DNA from: Verrucomicrobia bacterium UBA1211
GTDB taxonomy: Bacteria; Verrucomicrobiota; Kiritimatiellia; RFP12; UBA1067
DNA: 10,800 nucleotides
Assembly: GCA_002309585.1 (NCBI GenBank)
Contig: DBXN01000055.1
Coordinates: 1 to 10,800 of the forward strand
Reading direction: 5' to 3'
Shown: in pieces, positions 1 to 6,404 of the stretch
Position numbering within the stretch: the stretch's first letter is position 1
Layout: each line of letters starts with the position of its first letter
The notes under the pieces: generated by a model
The model's database searches: none
What the model was told of the DNA's origin: nothing
The model's input: the letters and a program-made list of their open reading frames with translations, nothing else
Translations under genes and position numbers: made by a program

Positions 1-76
1 CGCCTGCCGCGCCCGCGCCTACGCGGCCACTGGCGACTACATGGCCGGCGAACCGTCCTGCCCCCTGAACCGTTGA
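1..76 (+). CDS. 3' end of an unidentified protein (partial)
   Basis: A plus-strand frame is open from the left edge (first full codon at position 2) to a TGA at 74-76. Its last residues read ACRARAYAATGDYMAGEPSC followed by PLNR. The codons are GC-rich in the third position (GCC, CGC, GGC, TAC), as in the genes that follow, so a real C-terminus is likely. The fragment is too short to assign a family. Its two cysteines are not enough to claim a metal site. It would lie upstream of and in the same direction as the DJ-1-like gene, with a 144-base gap. Confidence 0.35.
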   Translation, partial: ACRARAYAATGDYMAGEPSCPLNR

Positions 77-205
77 GGGTTGAGGGCGGGGCAACGGTAT
101 GCGACAGGCGACATACCCCAGTGTGAAATCTCCCTCGACATCGCGGGGTCATTCATGTACACTGAAAGAATATGGTGTGGATAGGAATTAAACTGGAAAT
201 TTGAC

Positions 206-213
206 AGAAGGAG
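206..213 (+). promoter_or_regulatory. Shine-Dalgarno site fixing the GTG start at 221
   Basis: AGAAGGAG lies seven bases before the GTG at 221. This is close to ideal spacing and is the reason for choosing a GTG start for the DJ-1-like gene. Confidence 0.7.
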
Positions 214-220
214 TAGACAG

Positions 221-766
221 GTGGACGTATTGGTTCCTTTGGCGGATGGCGTGGAAGAGTTGGAGGCTGTGACGATCGTAGATGTCCTGCGGCGAAGCGG
301 GCTGCACGTGACGACCGCATCGATCGGGATGGAGACCCGTGTCACGGGTTCGCGGGGCGTGACGATCCTGGCGGACGCCTTGTGGCAGAATGTCGACACC
401 TTTTCGTTCGACGTGATCGCAATCCCGGGTGGCGGCGGCGGAACCGACCGGCTCGCCTCCGATGAGCGCGTGCTGGATCTGTTGCGGCGGTTCAACGATG
501 AGGGGAAGATGATCGGGGCGCTGTGCGCCGCGCCGACCATTCTGGTCCAGGCGGACATTCTTCAGAACCGCCGGGCGACCTGTTACCCGACCTGCGCCCG
601 GATACTCGGCGAGGCGTATGAAAACGCGCCGGTCGTTGTGGACGGAAACATCATCACCAGCCAGGGGCCGGGAACGGCCATGCTGTTCGCGCTGGTCATG
701 ATCCGCTATCTGGTCGGGAACGAGGTTGCGGAGCGGGTCGCCGAGGGGTTGCTGTCCAAGATCTGA
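221..766 (+). CDS. DJ-1/PfpI family protein, YajL-like
   Basis: Class I glutamine-amidotransferase-like fold of the DJ-1/ThiJ/PfpI superfamily, 181 residues, the usual single-domain length. What is seen: the N-terminal GVEELEAV motif with Glu15 in the place of the conserved acid that hydrogen-bonds the reactive cysteine; the nucleophile elbow GALCAAPTIL with Cys102; an IPGGGGG loop at 68-74; and a late SQGPGTA motif at 147-153. The histidine found near residue 126 of human DJ-1 is replaced here by a tyrosine (CYPT, 121-124), as in other bacterial members that vary there. Family roles proposed include chaperone, deglycase and oxidative-stress functions; none can be chosen from sequence. No signal peptide, so cytoplasmic. 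The GTG start is supported by a good ribosome binding site. The stop overlaps the ATG of nadD by one base (TGATG), so the two are probably co-translated. Confidence 0.9.
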   Translation: MDVLVPLADGVEELEAVTIVDVLRRSGLHVTTASIGMETRVTGSRGVTILADALWQNVDTFSFDVIAIPGGGGGTDRLASDERVLDLLRRFNDEGKMIGALCAAPTILVQADILQNRRATCYPTCARILGEAYENAPVVVDGNIITSQGPGTAMLFALVMIRYLVGNEVAERVAEGLLSKI

Positions 767-1401
767 TGCCGTTTATGGGAAATAGGATCGGCATATACGG
801 CGGCAGCTTCAATCCGCTCCATCTGGGACACCTCTGGGTCGGACGGGCCGCCGCCGAGGCGTTCGCGCTCGACCGTGTACTGCTGATGCCCTGCGCGACC
901 TCCCCCTTCAAACAGACGATGCGGGATCTGCTGCCGGGCGGCGAGCGGTTGGAGATGATCCGTGAGAGCGTGGCGGATGATCCGCTGTTTGAACCGTGCG
1001 ACATCGAGATTGTGCGGGGCGGGGTGTCGTATGCCGTGGAGAGCGTCGCGGCGCTCCGGCAACGCTATCCCGAAGCGGCGCTCTTCTTCATCCTCGGCAT
1101 GGACTCCCTACTCGGGCTCAGCCAGTGGTATGACGTGGCGCGGCTGCTCTCCCTCTGCACGGTCATCACCGTCGCGCGGCCGGGTGTCCCCCTTCCCGCC
1201 GCCGAAACGCTCGGTTTCCCGCCGGAAACCGCGCAAAATCTGCTGAAAAACGTCATTCAGGGCCGGCTCTGCGATATTTCTTCATCGGAAATTCGGAGAA
1301 GAATTGCAGAAAACCGTCCGATTCGCTATCTTGTTCCCTGTGCAGTGGAGAAGCGGATCCGCGAGAAGGGATTTTTCGCGACGGCAGAAATAGAGAAATG
1401 A
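766..1401 (+). CDS. nadD: Nicotinate-nucleotide adenylyltransferase
   Basis: Transfers AMP from ATP to nicotinate mononucleotide, giving deamido-NAD, in the de novo and Preiss-Handler routes to NAD; cytoplasmic. The 211-residue protein has the nucleotidyltransferase signature GGSFNPLHLGH at 12-22 (HxGH, His19 and His22), the GMDSLLGLSQW segment at 111-121 that in this family lines the nucleotide pocket, and the C-terminal ISSSEIR motif at 171-177 that binds ATP phosphates. Length and motif order match NadD. ATG 766 overlaps the stop of the preceding gene; a second in-frame ATG at 775 (MGNRIGIYGG) is equally possible and matches the usual NadD start more closely. Neither has a strong ribosome binding site, consistent with coupling to the upstream gene. 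The 3' end overlaps the 5' region of rsfS; the nadD-rsfS pairing is common in bacteria and supports both calls. Confidence 0.96.
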   Translation: MPFMGNRIGIYGGSFNPLHLGHLWVGRAAAEAFALDRVLLMPCATSPFKQTMRDLLPGGERLEMIRESVADDPLFEPCDIEIVRGGVSYAVESVAALRQRYPEAALFFILGMDSLLGLSQWYDVARLLSLCTVITVARPGVPLPAAETLGFPPETAQNLLKNVIQGRLCDISSSEIRRRIAENRPIRYLVPCAVEKRIREKGFFATAEIEK

Positions 1402-1412
1402 GGCAAGAGGAA

Positions 1413-1766
1413 ATGAACGGAGAACAGATTGCGAAAGAGGCTGTCGCCGCTTTAGAGGCGAAACAGGGGGATGACATCCGCCTGTATGACGTGCGGGGCA
1501 TCTCCTCGATCACGGATTACACGGTGGTTGCCACCGGAACATCGGCACCCCACCTGAAGGCGCTTATCTCTGAGACGCAGCGCCACATGAAGGAGCTCGG
1601 CGTGGCCAGTTACCGCTTTTCCGGGGATCCGGCCAGCGGATGGGTGATTGTGGACTACATCACGGCGGTCATCCATGTCTTTTCCGCCGAGGCCCGCGCC
1701 TACTACGCCATTGAGCGGCTGTGGACGCAGGAACAGAATCCCGATAACGGGACAGAAGCCGAATAA
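1413..1766 (+). CDS. rsfS: Ribosomal silencing factor RsfS (Iojap/DUF143)
   Basis: RsfS binds ribosomal protein uL14 on the large subunit and blocks subunit joining when nutrients are short. The 117-residue protein shows the family pattern throughout: AKEAVAALEAKQGDDI near the N-terminus, then VRGISSITDYTVVATGTS, a central helix of the SETQRHMKELG type, SGWVIVDY and VIHVFSAEARAYYAIERLW. Length is typical. ATG 1413 is preferred because the family normally begins a few residues before the AKEAV helix; an ATG at 1398, overlapping the nadD stop (ATGA), would add five residues. Last gene of the plus-strand unit; a strong hairpin starts 12 bases after its stop. Confidence 0.95.
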   Translation: MNGEQIAKEAVAALEAKQGDDIRLYDVRGISSITDYTVVATGTSAPHLKALISETQRHMKELGVASYRFSGDPASGWVIVDYITAVIHVFSAEARAYYAIERLWTQEQNPDNGTEAE

Positions 1767-1777
1767 CGGCAACAGAC

Positions 1778-1814
1778 ACGTCCGGAACACCGGGTTTCCC
1801 CGGATTCCGGACGT
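1778..1814. terminator. Hairpin between converging genes, likely bidirectional terminator
   Basis: Perfect 10-bp stem ACGTCCGGAA (1778-1787) with TTCCGGACGT (1805-1814). A second 5-bp stem, CCGGG (1790-1794) with CCCGG (1799-1803), sits inside it and closes a TTTC loop. It occupies almost the whole 57-base gap between the stop of rsfS and the stop of the minus-strand anti-sigma candidate. There is no U-run on either side, so it is not a textbook intrinsic terminator; it may instead act with Rho or protect 3' ends. Position and stem strength carry the call. Confidence 0.7.
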
Positions 1815-1823
1815 CAACGCCTC

Positions 1824-2225
1824 TTAGAACCAGGCGACTTCCATATCATCGGAGAGGAAAAAGCTCTCGTCATCCATGCCCTGCATGTAGAGCAGCACAT
1901 CCGGATCCATATCGGTCCGGTCATTCGACTCCTGCTGGGCCACCGTAACCGCTTTCGGCTGCGGATGGGTCAGTTCGGGCAGATAGACGTGGCACAGTCC
2001 CCCGACCACCAGGATGATCGACGCCGCGATCGCGATAACCCGGACCCGACGCCAGAAGGCGGGCTTGCGCATCGCCTGCCGTTCAGCCGCCTGATGAATC
2101 GCCGCCAGCGTCTCTACGGAAGGTTCCACACCCGCAAACCCCTTTTGGACAAAGGGAAGGACAGACGCGAGATCCCGCTCAAGCGCATCAATCTCCACCG
2201 CGCAATCCGTTTTTTTGCCGTTCAT
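1824..2225 (-). CDS. Small one-helix membrane protein, candidate anti-sigma factor
   Basis: A 133-residue protein with three parts. The N-terminal stretch of about 60 residues is soluble and begins MNGKKTDC, with a helix-rich section (EIDALERDLASVL). A single membrane helix spans about residues 62-81 (VIAIAASIILVVGGLCHVYL) and is preceded by a basic patch (RRVR). The C-terminal tail of about 50 residues is strongly acidic and ends DDMEVAWF. It directly follows the ECF sigma gene on the same strand, the standard place for a cognate anti-sigma factor, and the topology fits an inner-membrane one. It has no HxxxCxxC zinc motif, so it is not a ZAS-type anti-sigma factor. Start: an ATG at 2231 overlaps the sigma stop (ATGA) but lies one base after the AGGAGG; ATG 2225 is seven bases from it and is preferred. 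The function is inferred from context and shape only. Confidence 0.72.
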   Translation of the reverse strand: MNGKKTDCAVEIDALERDLASVLPFVQKGFAGVEPSVETLAAIHQAAERQAMRKPAFWRRVRVIAIAASIILVVGGLCHVYLPELTHPQPKAVTVAQQESNDRTDMDPDVLLYMQGMDDESFFLSDDMEVAWF

Positions 2226-2227
2226 GG

Positions 2228-2851
2228 TCATACCTCCTCTGAAGCCAACACCTTTTTCAACTTATTCATCGCATCGTGCATCCGCCCCAACGCCGTATTC
2301 AGCGGCACGCCCATCGTCGCGGCGATCTCCACGAACGAGAGCCCCCCCTGCGTCCGCATCAGGAAGACCTCCCGCTGGACATCGGGCAGATTGGCGACGG
2401 CCCGCATCACACGCCGGGTCATGTCGTCCAGCTCAACCCGCTGGGCCGGCGAGGCCCCCTGGGCGACCAACTGGTCCACCATCGGAGCGTCATCCTCATC
2501 CGTCACGGCGTCCAGACTGACCTCCGCACGCCGCTTCCGGCGAAAATCGATCAGGACATTCCGGGCGATCTTCCACATCCACGCCTTGAACGAGATGTTG
2601 CTGAACCGGTCTGAATGGCGAATGATCTTCACCCAGATGTCTTGGAACATATCCTCGGCATCCGCCCGATTCCCCGCCATCCCGACAAGCCAGGAGAAGA
2701 GCGACTGGCGATAGCGGCTCACCAACCGATCCATCGCAGACGAATCGCCGGCCACAAAACGGGCCAGCAACTCCGCATCCAAACTCTCTTCCCCTGATTC
2801 TTGCACATCCACACCTGTAAAACGGGGTAATTCCCCATTTATTGCCTTCAA
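2228..2851 (-). CDS. ECF-type RNA polymerase sigma factor
   Basis: Sigma-70 family, extracytoplasmic-function group: directs RNA polymerase to a specific promoter set. Region 2 lies at about residues 27-107, with AEDMFQDIWVKI (region 2.1-2.2) and FKAWMWKIARNVLIDFRRKRR (region 2.3-2.4, DNA melting and -10 contacts). Region 4 lies at about 145-200, with LPDVQREVFLMR and a helix-turn-helix (LSFVEIAATMGVPLNTALGR) for the -35 element. There is no region 1 or 3, as expected for ECF proteins. The start is uncertain: the longest form begins with TTG 2851 with no visible ribosome binding site; GTG 2806 and TTG 2782 are alternatives, the last with an AGGGGAAG sequence upstream and giving about 184 residues, typical for the family. 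The stop overlaps the next gene's first ATG. It sits 15 bases downstream of the glycoside hydrolase gene on the same strand, so both are probably on one transcript. Confidence 0.93.
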   Translation of the reverse strand: MKAINGELPRFTGVDVQESGEESLDAELLARFVAGDSSAMDRLVSRYRQSLFSWLVGMAGNRADAEDMFQDIWVKIIRHSDRFSNISFKAWMWKIARNVLIDFRRKRRAEVSLDAVTDEDDAPMVDQLVAQGASPAQRVELDDMTRRVMRAVANLPDVQREVFLMRTQGGLSFVEIAATMGVPLNTALGRMHDAMNKLKKVLASEEV

Positions 2852-2866
2852 ACGGACGAAGAAAAA

Positions 2867-5740
2867 TCAACGGTCGAGCCACTGCAAGGTAGATGCGCCC
2901 AACCCCTCGGCCTCCGCCGTGAGGGTGATGACCCCCGGGCCGGTCCGCCGGACCGCCACAACCGCCTTTCCGAAGTAGAGCGGATGGGAATCGGTCTTCG
3001 TAAAGGCGTCATATCCGCGCGGATTACCGTTTCCGACCGCCGCCAACACACCCGAACCCATCAGGCGGAAGGAGACCCGGTTGGTCGCCAGCGGGTCCCG
3101 TGTCCCGTTCACATCCACCACATCGACCTGGAAGAACTGCACGTCCCCGATCGCGGGTTTCCCGTTGTACGGATCGGGCGTCAGCCGAACCGCCACCGGT
3201 TTCCCCGCTGTCCGCATCACCTGCGTGCCGATTTTCCGGCCATCCCGGTAGGCCACCGCCTTCAGTTCACCCGGCTCATAGGGAACGTCAAACCAGCGCA
3301 GGCGGTAACGGTCACAGACCGCGTAATAGGGATCCAGCCGGGAACGGTCGGCGCAATCGGCCACGACAAACTCGCGGATGGAGGCCCATGTGCCCGGTTT
3401 CAGCGCCGTAAAGGTCACACGGCAGAAACGGGCCCTCGCCGGCTTCACGAAGCAGTCGTTGGCATCGCCCATCGGCTTCTCGGCGAACGTCCGCCACGCC
3501 AAACCGTCATCGGAAAGATCCACCCTGTAGGCATAGCCGTCCGCCGACCGCTCGGTGATCACCCGAATCGCGCCGAAATCGGCCGGACGCCCCAAATCGA
3601 CCTGCCACCAGACCCCCACCGAACCGTCCGCCGCGCACCAGCGGGTGTCGTCATCGCCGTCAACCGCCGCGGAAACATAGTTGTTCTTGCCGGGATAGAC
3701 CTCTGCGCTGGATGCGCGGGCGGAGCATCCCACGGCGAGATTGACGGCCTGCGCCGACTCCCCCTTTGCCCGGCGGCCCAGCGATTTCCCGTTCAGAAAC
3801 AGTTCCGCGCTGTCGCCGCTGGTATAGACATAGACCGGCACCTTCGTCCCTTCCCGCCCCTTCCAGTTCCAGTGCGGCAGGATGTGGACCGTCTCATCCT
3901 TCTTGTTCCAGTGGCTGCGGTAGAGGTAGAAGCGGTCTTTCGGGATCCCCATCAGATCGACGATCCCGAAATAGGAGCTCCGAGCCAGCTCCGGATTCGG
4001 CACACCCTTGACCAGCGAGCCGATATACGGCGTGGGTTCGCCGAGATAGTCGATGCCCGTCCAAACGAATTCGCCGCAGCAGTACGCATGTTTCTCCATC
4101 CGGGCGAACTCCCAATCGGGGATGTCGGACCAAGGTGCCGCGTTGTGGTCATACGAATCGACCTCGCGGTCCGCCACCGCGAAAGCGGTTTTCCCGCTGG
4201 AGGGCGGCTGGGAGTAGTAGCCGTAGGAACTCAACGCCGAGGCCGATTCGGAATAGACGACCGGCTTGCCGGGATACTTCTTTTTCATCGGGACGTACTG
4301 CTCTTGGTAGTTCCATCCCGTCAGATCCAGATCCTCAAAGACCCCCGCCCCGATCGCCGCCTGGAAACAGTTACCGTTCCCGACGGGACGGGTCGTGTCA
4401 TACGCGCGGATCGCGTCGCGGAACGCCGAGCACCGTTCCCGCGTCATGCCGGGGTCATCCGGCTTCTTGGGATCGGCCGGGGGGATCTCGTTGCTGATCG
4501 ACCAGATGATCACACTCGGATGGTTACGGTCGCGCAACGCGAACTGCCTCAGATTCCGGGAGACGTAAGCTTCCAGATTTTGATCATGGCGCCGGCCGGC
4601 CGTACCGTCCCACTTGTCGAAGCACTCGTTCCACACCAAAATCCCCATCTCGTCGCACAGTTCCAGCACCTTCGGGTCGGGCGCGTTGTGGCTGGTCCGA
4701 AGCGCGTTCACCCCCATGTCCTTCATGATCGACAACTGGCGGCGCATAACCGAACGGTCAAACGCCATGCCGAGCGGTCCCATATCCGCATGAAGGTCCA
4801 CGCCGTTGAGCTGAACCCGCCGCCCGTTGAGGTGGAAGCCGTCATCCGGCGGAAAGGCGATCGACCGGATCCCGAAAGTCGTCACGCTGACATCCGTTCC
4901 GAACCCCTCCACGCTCGCGGAGACGGTGGCGTGATAGAGGTTGGGGCTCTCGATATCCCACAGTTTCGGCGCCTTCATCGTGAACGTCTGGGACACCTGC
5001 AACACCCCGCCCGCCGCGACCGGCACGGAGGGGAAGTCATGCACCGCCTCGGGACGGTTCTGACCCTTACGCCACACCGAGAGGCTGATCTTGACGGGAA
5101 CCGCCTTTTCCAGCCGGTTCGTCACCGCCGTATCGACCCGCACAACGGCCTTTTTCGCGGAGACCTCCGGCGTGGTCACAAAGGTCGACCAATGCGCCAC
5201 ATGCACCGCCGGGCAGATCACCACCCGCGCCGACCGGTAGATCCCCGCTCCGGGATACCAGCGCGAATGGTGGTCCCGCGTGTCGGCACGCACCGCGACC
5301 ACATTCTTGCCCGCCAGGTTGAAAAACAGCGTCGCATCCACCCGAAACCCCATATAACCGTAATCCCAGCCGCCCGCCAGGTGTCCATTGACGTAGACCT
5401 GCGGCGATGCCATCACGCCGTCGAAATCAAGATAGACCGCCGCGGAGGGATAGTCGGTCTTGTTCACTATCACCGTTTTCCGGTACCACCCGACGCCCCG
5501 CCACGGCAACTTCCCCGTATTGCCGTCGCCATCGGGATTGAAAGGCCCGCTGATCGCCCAATCGTGCGGAACGGTGACCCGCTGCCATGCGCCGTCATCA
5601 AACGCCACCGCCCCGGCCTGAAGCTCGGCGGAATCGTCGCGGCAGAAAGACCATTCACCATCCAACGGGATCTCCTGCACCTGTCCCCGGCACCAGCACG
5701 CCGCCAGACAAAACACCCCAAACACCCAATACTTACCCAT
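2867..5740 (-). CDS. Secreted GH2 beta-galactosidase-like enzyme with inserted discoidin (CBM32-like) module
   Basis: Glycoside hydrolase family 2, retaining, probably a beta-galactosidase acting on a polysaccharide or glycan outside the cytoplasm. Residues are numbered for the 957-residue form starting at ATG 5740; a GTG at 5758 would add six. Start chosen because GGGGGAAG lies just upstream. An export signal covers about residues 1-15, with a possible lipobox LAAC (Cys15). The sugar-binding jelly-roll domain is about 22-178 (IPLDGEWSF, VPHDWAI, GVGWYRK, DFDGVM), an Ig-like GH2 domain about 180-295, and the TIM barrel about 300-610. The acid/base is Glu418 in SISNEIP and the nucleophile probably Glu498 in VYSES. 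A DUF4982-like segment begins near 618 (VYVYTSGDSAELFLNGKSLG), is interrupted at about 668-796 by an F5/8C-like module (SAAVDGDDDTRW, VWWQVDLG), and resumes at 812-855 (LRWFDVPYEPGELKAVAYRD). The C-terminal part is another Ig-like GH2 domain. Substrate unknown. Followed by sigma and anti-sigma genes on the same strand. Confidence 0.93.
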   Translation of the reverse strand: MGKYWVFGVFCLAACWCRGQVQEIPLDGEWSFCRDDSAELQAGAVAFDDGAWQRVTVPHDWAISGPFNPDGDGNTGKLPWRGVGWYRKTVIVNKTDYPSAAVYLDFDGVMASPQVYVNGHLAGGWDYGYMGFRVDATLFFNLAGKNVVAVRADTRDHHSRWYPGAGIYRSARVVICPAVHVAHWSTFVTTPEVSAKKAVVRVDTAVTNRLEKAVPVKISLSVWRKGQNRPEAVHDFPSVPVAAGGVLQVSQTFTMKAPKLWDIESPNLYHATVSASVEGFGTDVSVTTFGIRSIAFPPDDGFHLNGRRVQLNGVDLHADMGPLGMAFDRSVMRRQLSIMKDMGVNALRTSHNAPDPKVLELCDEMGILVWNECFDKWDGTAGRRHDQNLEAYVSRNLRQFALRDRNHPSVIIWSISNEIPPADPKKPDDPGMTRERCSAFRDAIRAYDTTRPVGNGNCFQAAIGAGVFEDLDLTGWNYQEQYVPMKKKYPGKPVVYSESASALSSYGYYSQPPSSGKTAFAVADREVDSYDHNAAPWSDIPDWEFARMEKHAYCCGEFVWTGIDYLGEPTPYIGSLVKGVPNPELARSSYFGIVDLMGIPKDRFYLYRSHWNKKDETVHILPHWNWKGREGTKVPVYVYTSGDSAELFLNGKSLGRRAKGESAQAVNLAVGCSARASSAEVYPGKNNYVSAAVDGDDDTRWCAADGSVGVWWQVDLGRPADFGAIRVITERSADGYAYRVDLSDDGLAWRTFAEKPMGDANDCFVKPARARFCRVTFTALKPGTWASIREFVVADCADRSRLDPYYAVCDRYRLRWFDVPYEPGELKAVAYRDGRKIGTQVMRTAGKPVAVRLTPDPYNGKPAIGDVQFFQVDVVDVNGTRDPLATNRVSFRLMGSGVLAAVGNGNPRGYDAFTKTDSHPLYFGKAVVAVRRTGPGVITLTAEAEGLGASTLQWLDR

Positions 5741-5797
5741 CGCTCTTCCCCCTCTCACCTCTCATTGGCCCAAAGTCCCGTCTGTCCCTTGACCTTA

Positions 5798-5826
5798 CCT
5801 ATAACTTCAATGTTCACAATTCACAA
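5798..5826 (-). promoter_or_regulatory. Candidate sigma-70 promoter for the GH2 gene
   Basis: On the minus strand TTGTGA (5826-5821) and TATAGG (5803-5798) are separated by 17 bases, each matching four of six consensus positions. The leader to the ATG at 5740 would be about 50 bases. A tandem repeat overlaps the -35 element. The match is moderate and an ECF promoter elsewhere in the gap cannot be excluded. Confidence 0.4.
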
Positions 5827-5847
5827 ATCTCAAATGTTCACGATTCA
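5809..5847. repeat. Tandem 15-bp repeat, possible operator
   Basis: AATGTTCACAATTCA (5809-5823) and AATGTTCACGATTCA (5833-5847) differ at one base and are 24 bases apart start to start. They lie in an AT-rich island inside otherwise GC-rich sequence, in the 229-base gap between the GH2 start and rnpB. The first copy overlaps the candidate -35 element of the GH2 promoter and the second lies just upstream, as expected for regulator binding sites. The remaining part of the gap (5850-5900) holds short AT-rich near-repeats such as TTGCCATTT and no gene that can be supported. Confidence 0.55.
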
Positions 5848-5969
5848 TCAATACAAATTGGAATTTGCCATTTGTGGACATTTGTGCCAATTGCCATTTT
5901 TGAACACGCTCCTACTTATCCTCATTCACATCCCCGCGCTCGACGCACCAGAAGCGTTGAGTACAAAAT

Positions 5970-6367
5970 GACGGGAATGGCATGGAGGTGAATAAGCCGG
6001 ATTCTGTTCACCTTCCGCATGGAAGGCTCCGATCATTCATCTAAGCGATCTACCCGGAGCATCCGCGTGCCGCCTTCGGCACACACGACACGGGCCGTGT
6101 CTCGCGCTCCCTATTTGATCTTGCTCCAGAGGGGGTTTGCCTGGACGGCGCCGCTCTCGCGAACGCCCGGTGGTCTCTTACACCGCCTTTTCACCCTTAC
6201 CCCCGCGCTCGCGCACGGTGGCGGTATGTTTCTGTGGCACTGTCCGTCGGCACCGATGTGGCGGTGCCTCTCCGGCTTTCACAACCGGACCTCTCGCCCT
6301 TTGGAGTCCGGACTTTCCTCTCCCGCATCACGGGAGCGACCGGTCACTCTCCAACGCCATCCCCGTC
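5970..6367 (-). ncRNA. rnpB: RNase P RNA, bacterial type A
   Basis: Catalytic RNA that removes 5' leaders from tRNA precursors. On the minus strand the conserved elements occur in order: GAGGAAAGTCCGGACTCC (6320-6303, CR-I and P4 5' strand), ACAGAAACATACCGCC (6235-6220, CR-II), GGGTGAAAAGG near 6198-6187, AGCAAGATCAAATAGGG (6125-6109), GATGAATGAT (6041-6032) and ACAGAATCCGGCTTAT (6007-5992, CR-V with the P4 3' strand). The CCGGCTTAT end lies just before the closing P1 strand. P1 defines both ends: GACGGGGATGGC..TGGAG..GTGA at the 5' side pairs with TCAC.CTCCA.TGCCAT.TCCCGTC at the 3' side, giving a gene of about 398 bases, a normal size for type A. The gene begins 37 bases after the stop of the zinc-ribbon gene on the same strand. 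After P1 there is a short ATTTTG run that may help termination. Exact ends are estimated to within a few bases. Confidence 0.96.
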
Positions 6368-6404
6368 AAAGGGACAAGCCATTCAATCCGTCAAACGCCA
6401 ACCG

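Noticed and set aside
202..207. TTGACA as a -35 promoter element
   Set aside because: It overlaps the ribosome binding site of the DJ-1-like gene, so its -10 box would lie within the coding region.
2824..2836. GGGG-TAATT-CCCC hairpin near the sigma start as a terminator
   Set aside because: The stem has only four base pairs and, with the longest start, lies inside the coding sequence. It is too weak to support termination between GH2 and sigma.
2228..5740. Read-through fusion of the GH2 enzyme and the sigma factor
   Set aside because: The two are in the same frame, separated by one TGA and five codons. There is no readthrough signal, and an exported enzyme fused to a cytoplasmic sigma factor makes no sense.
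2984..5971. A 995-codon open frame on the plus strand opposite the GH2 gene
   Set aside because: It is the antisense shadow of a GC-rich gene. Its product is a His/Arg/Pro-rich sequence without domains, while the minus strand encodes a full GH2 protein with catalytic motifs.
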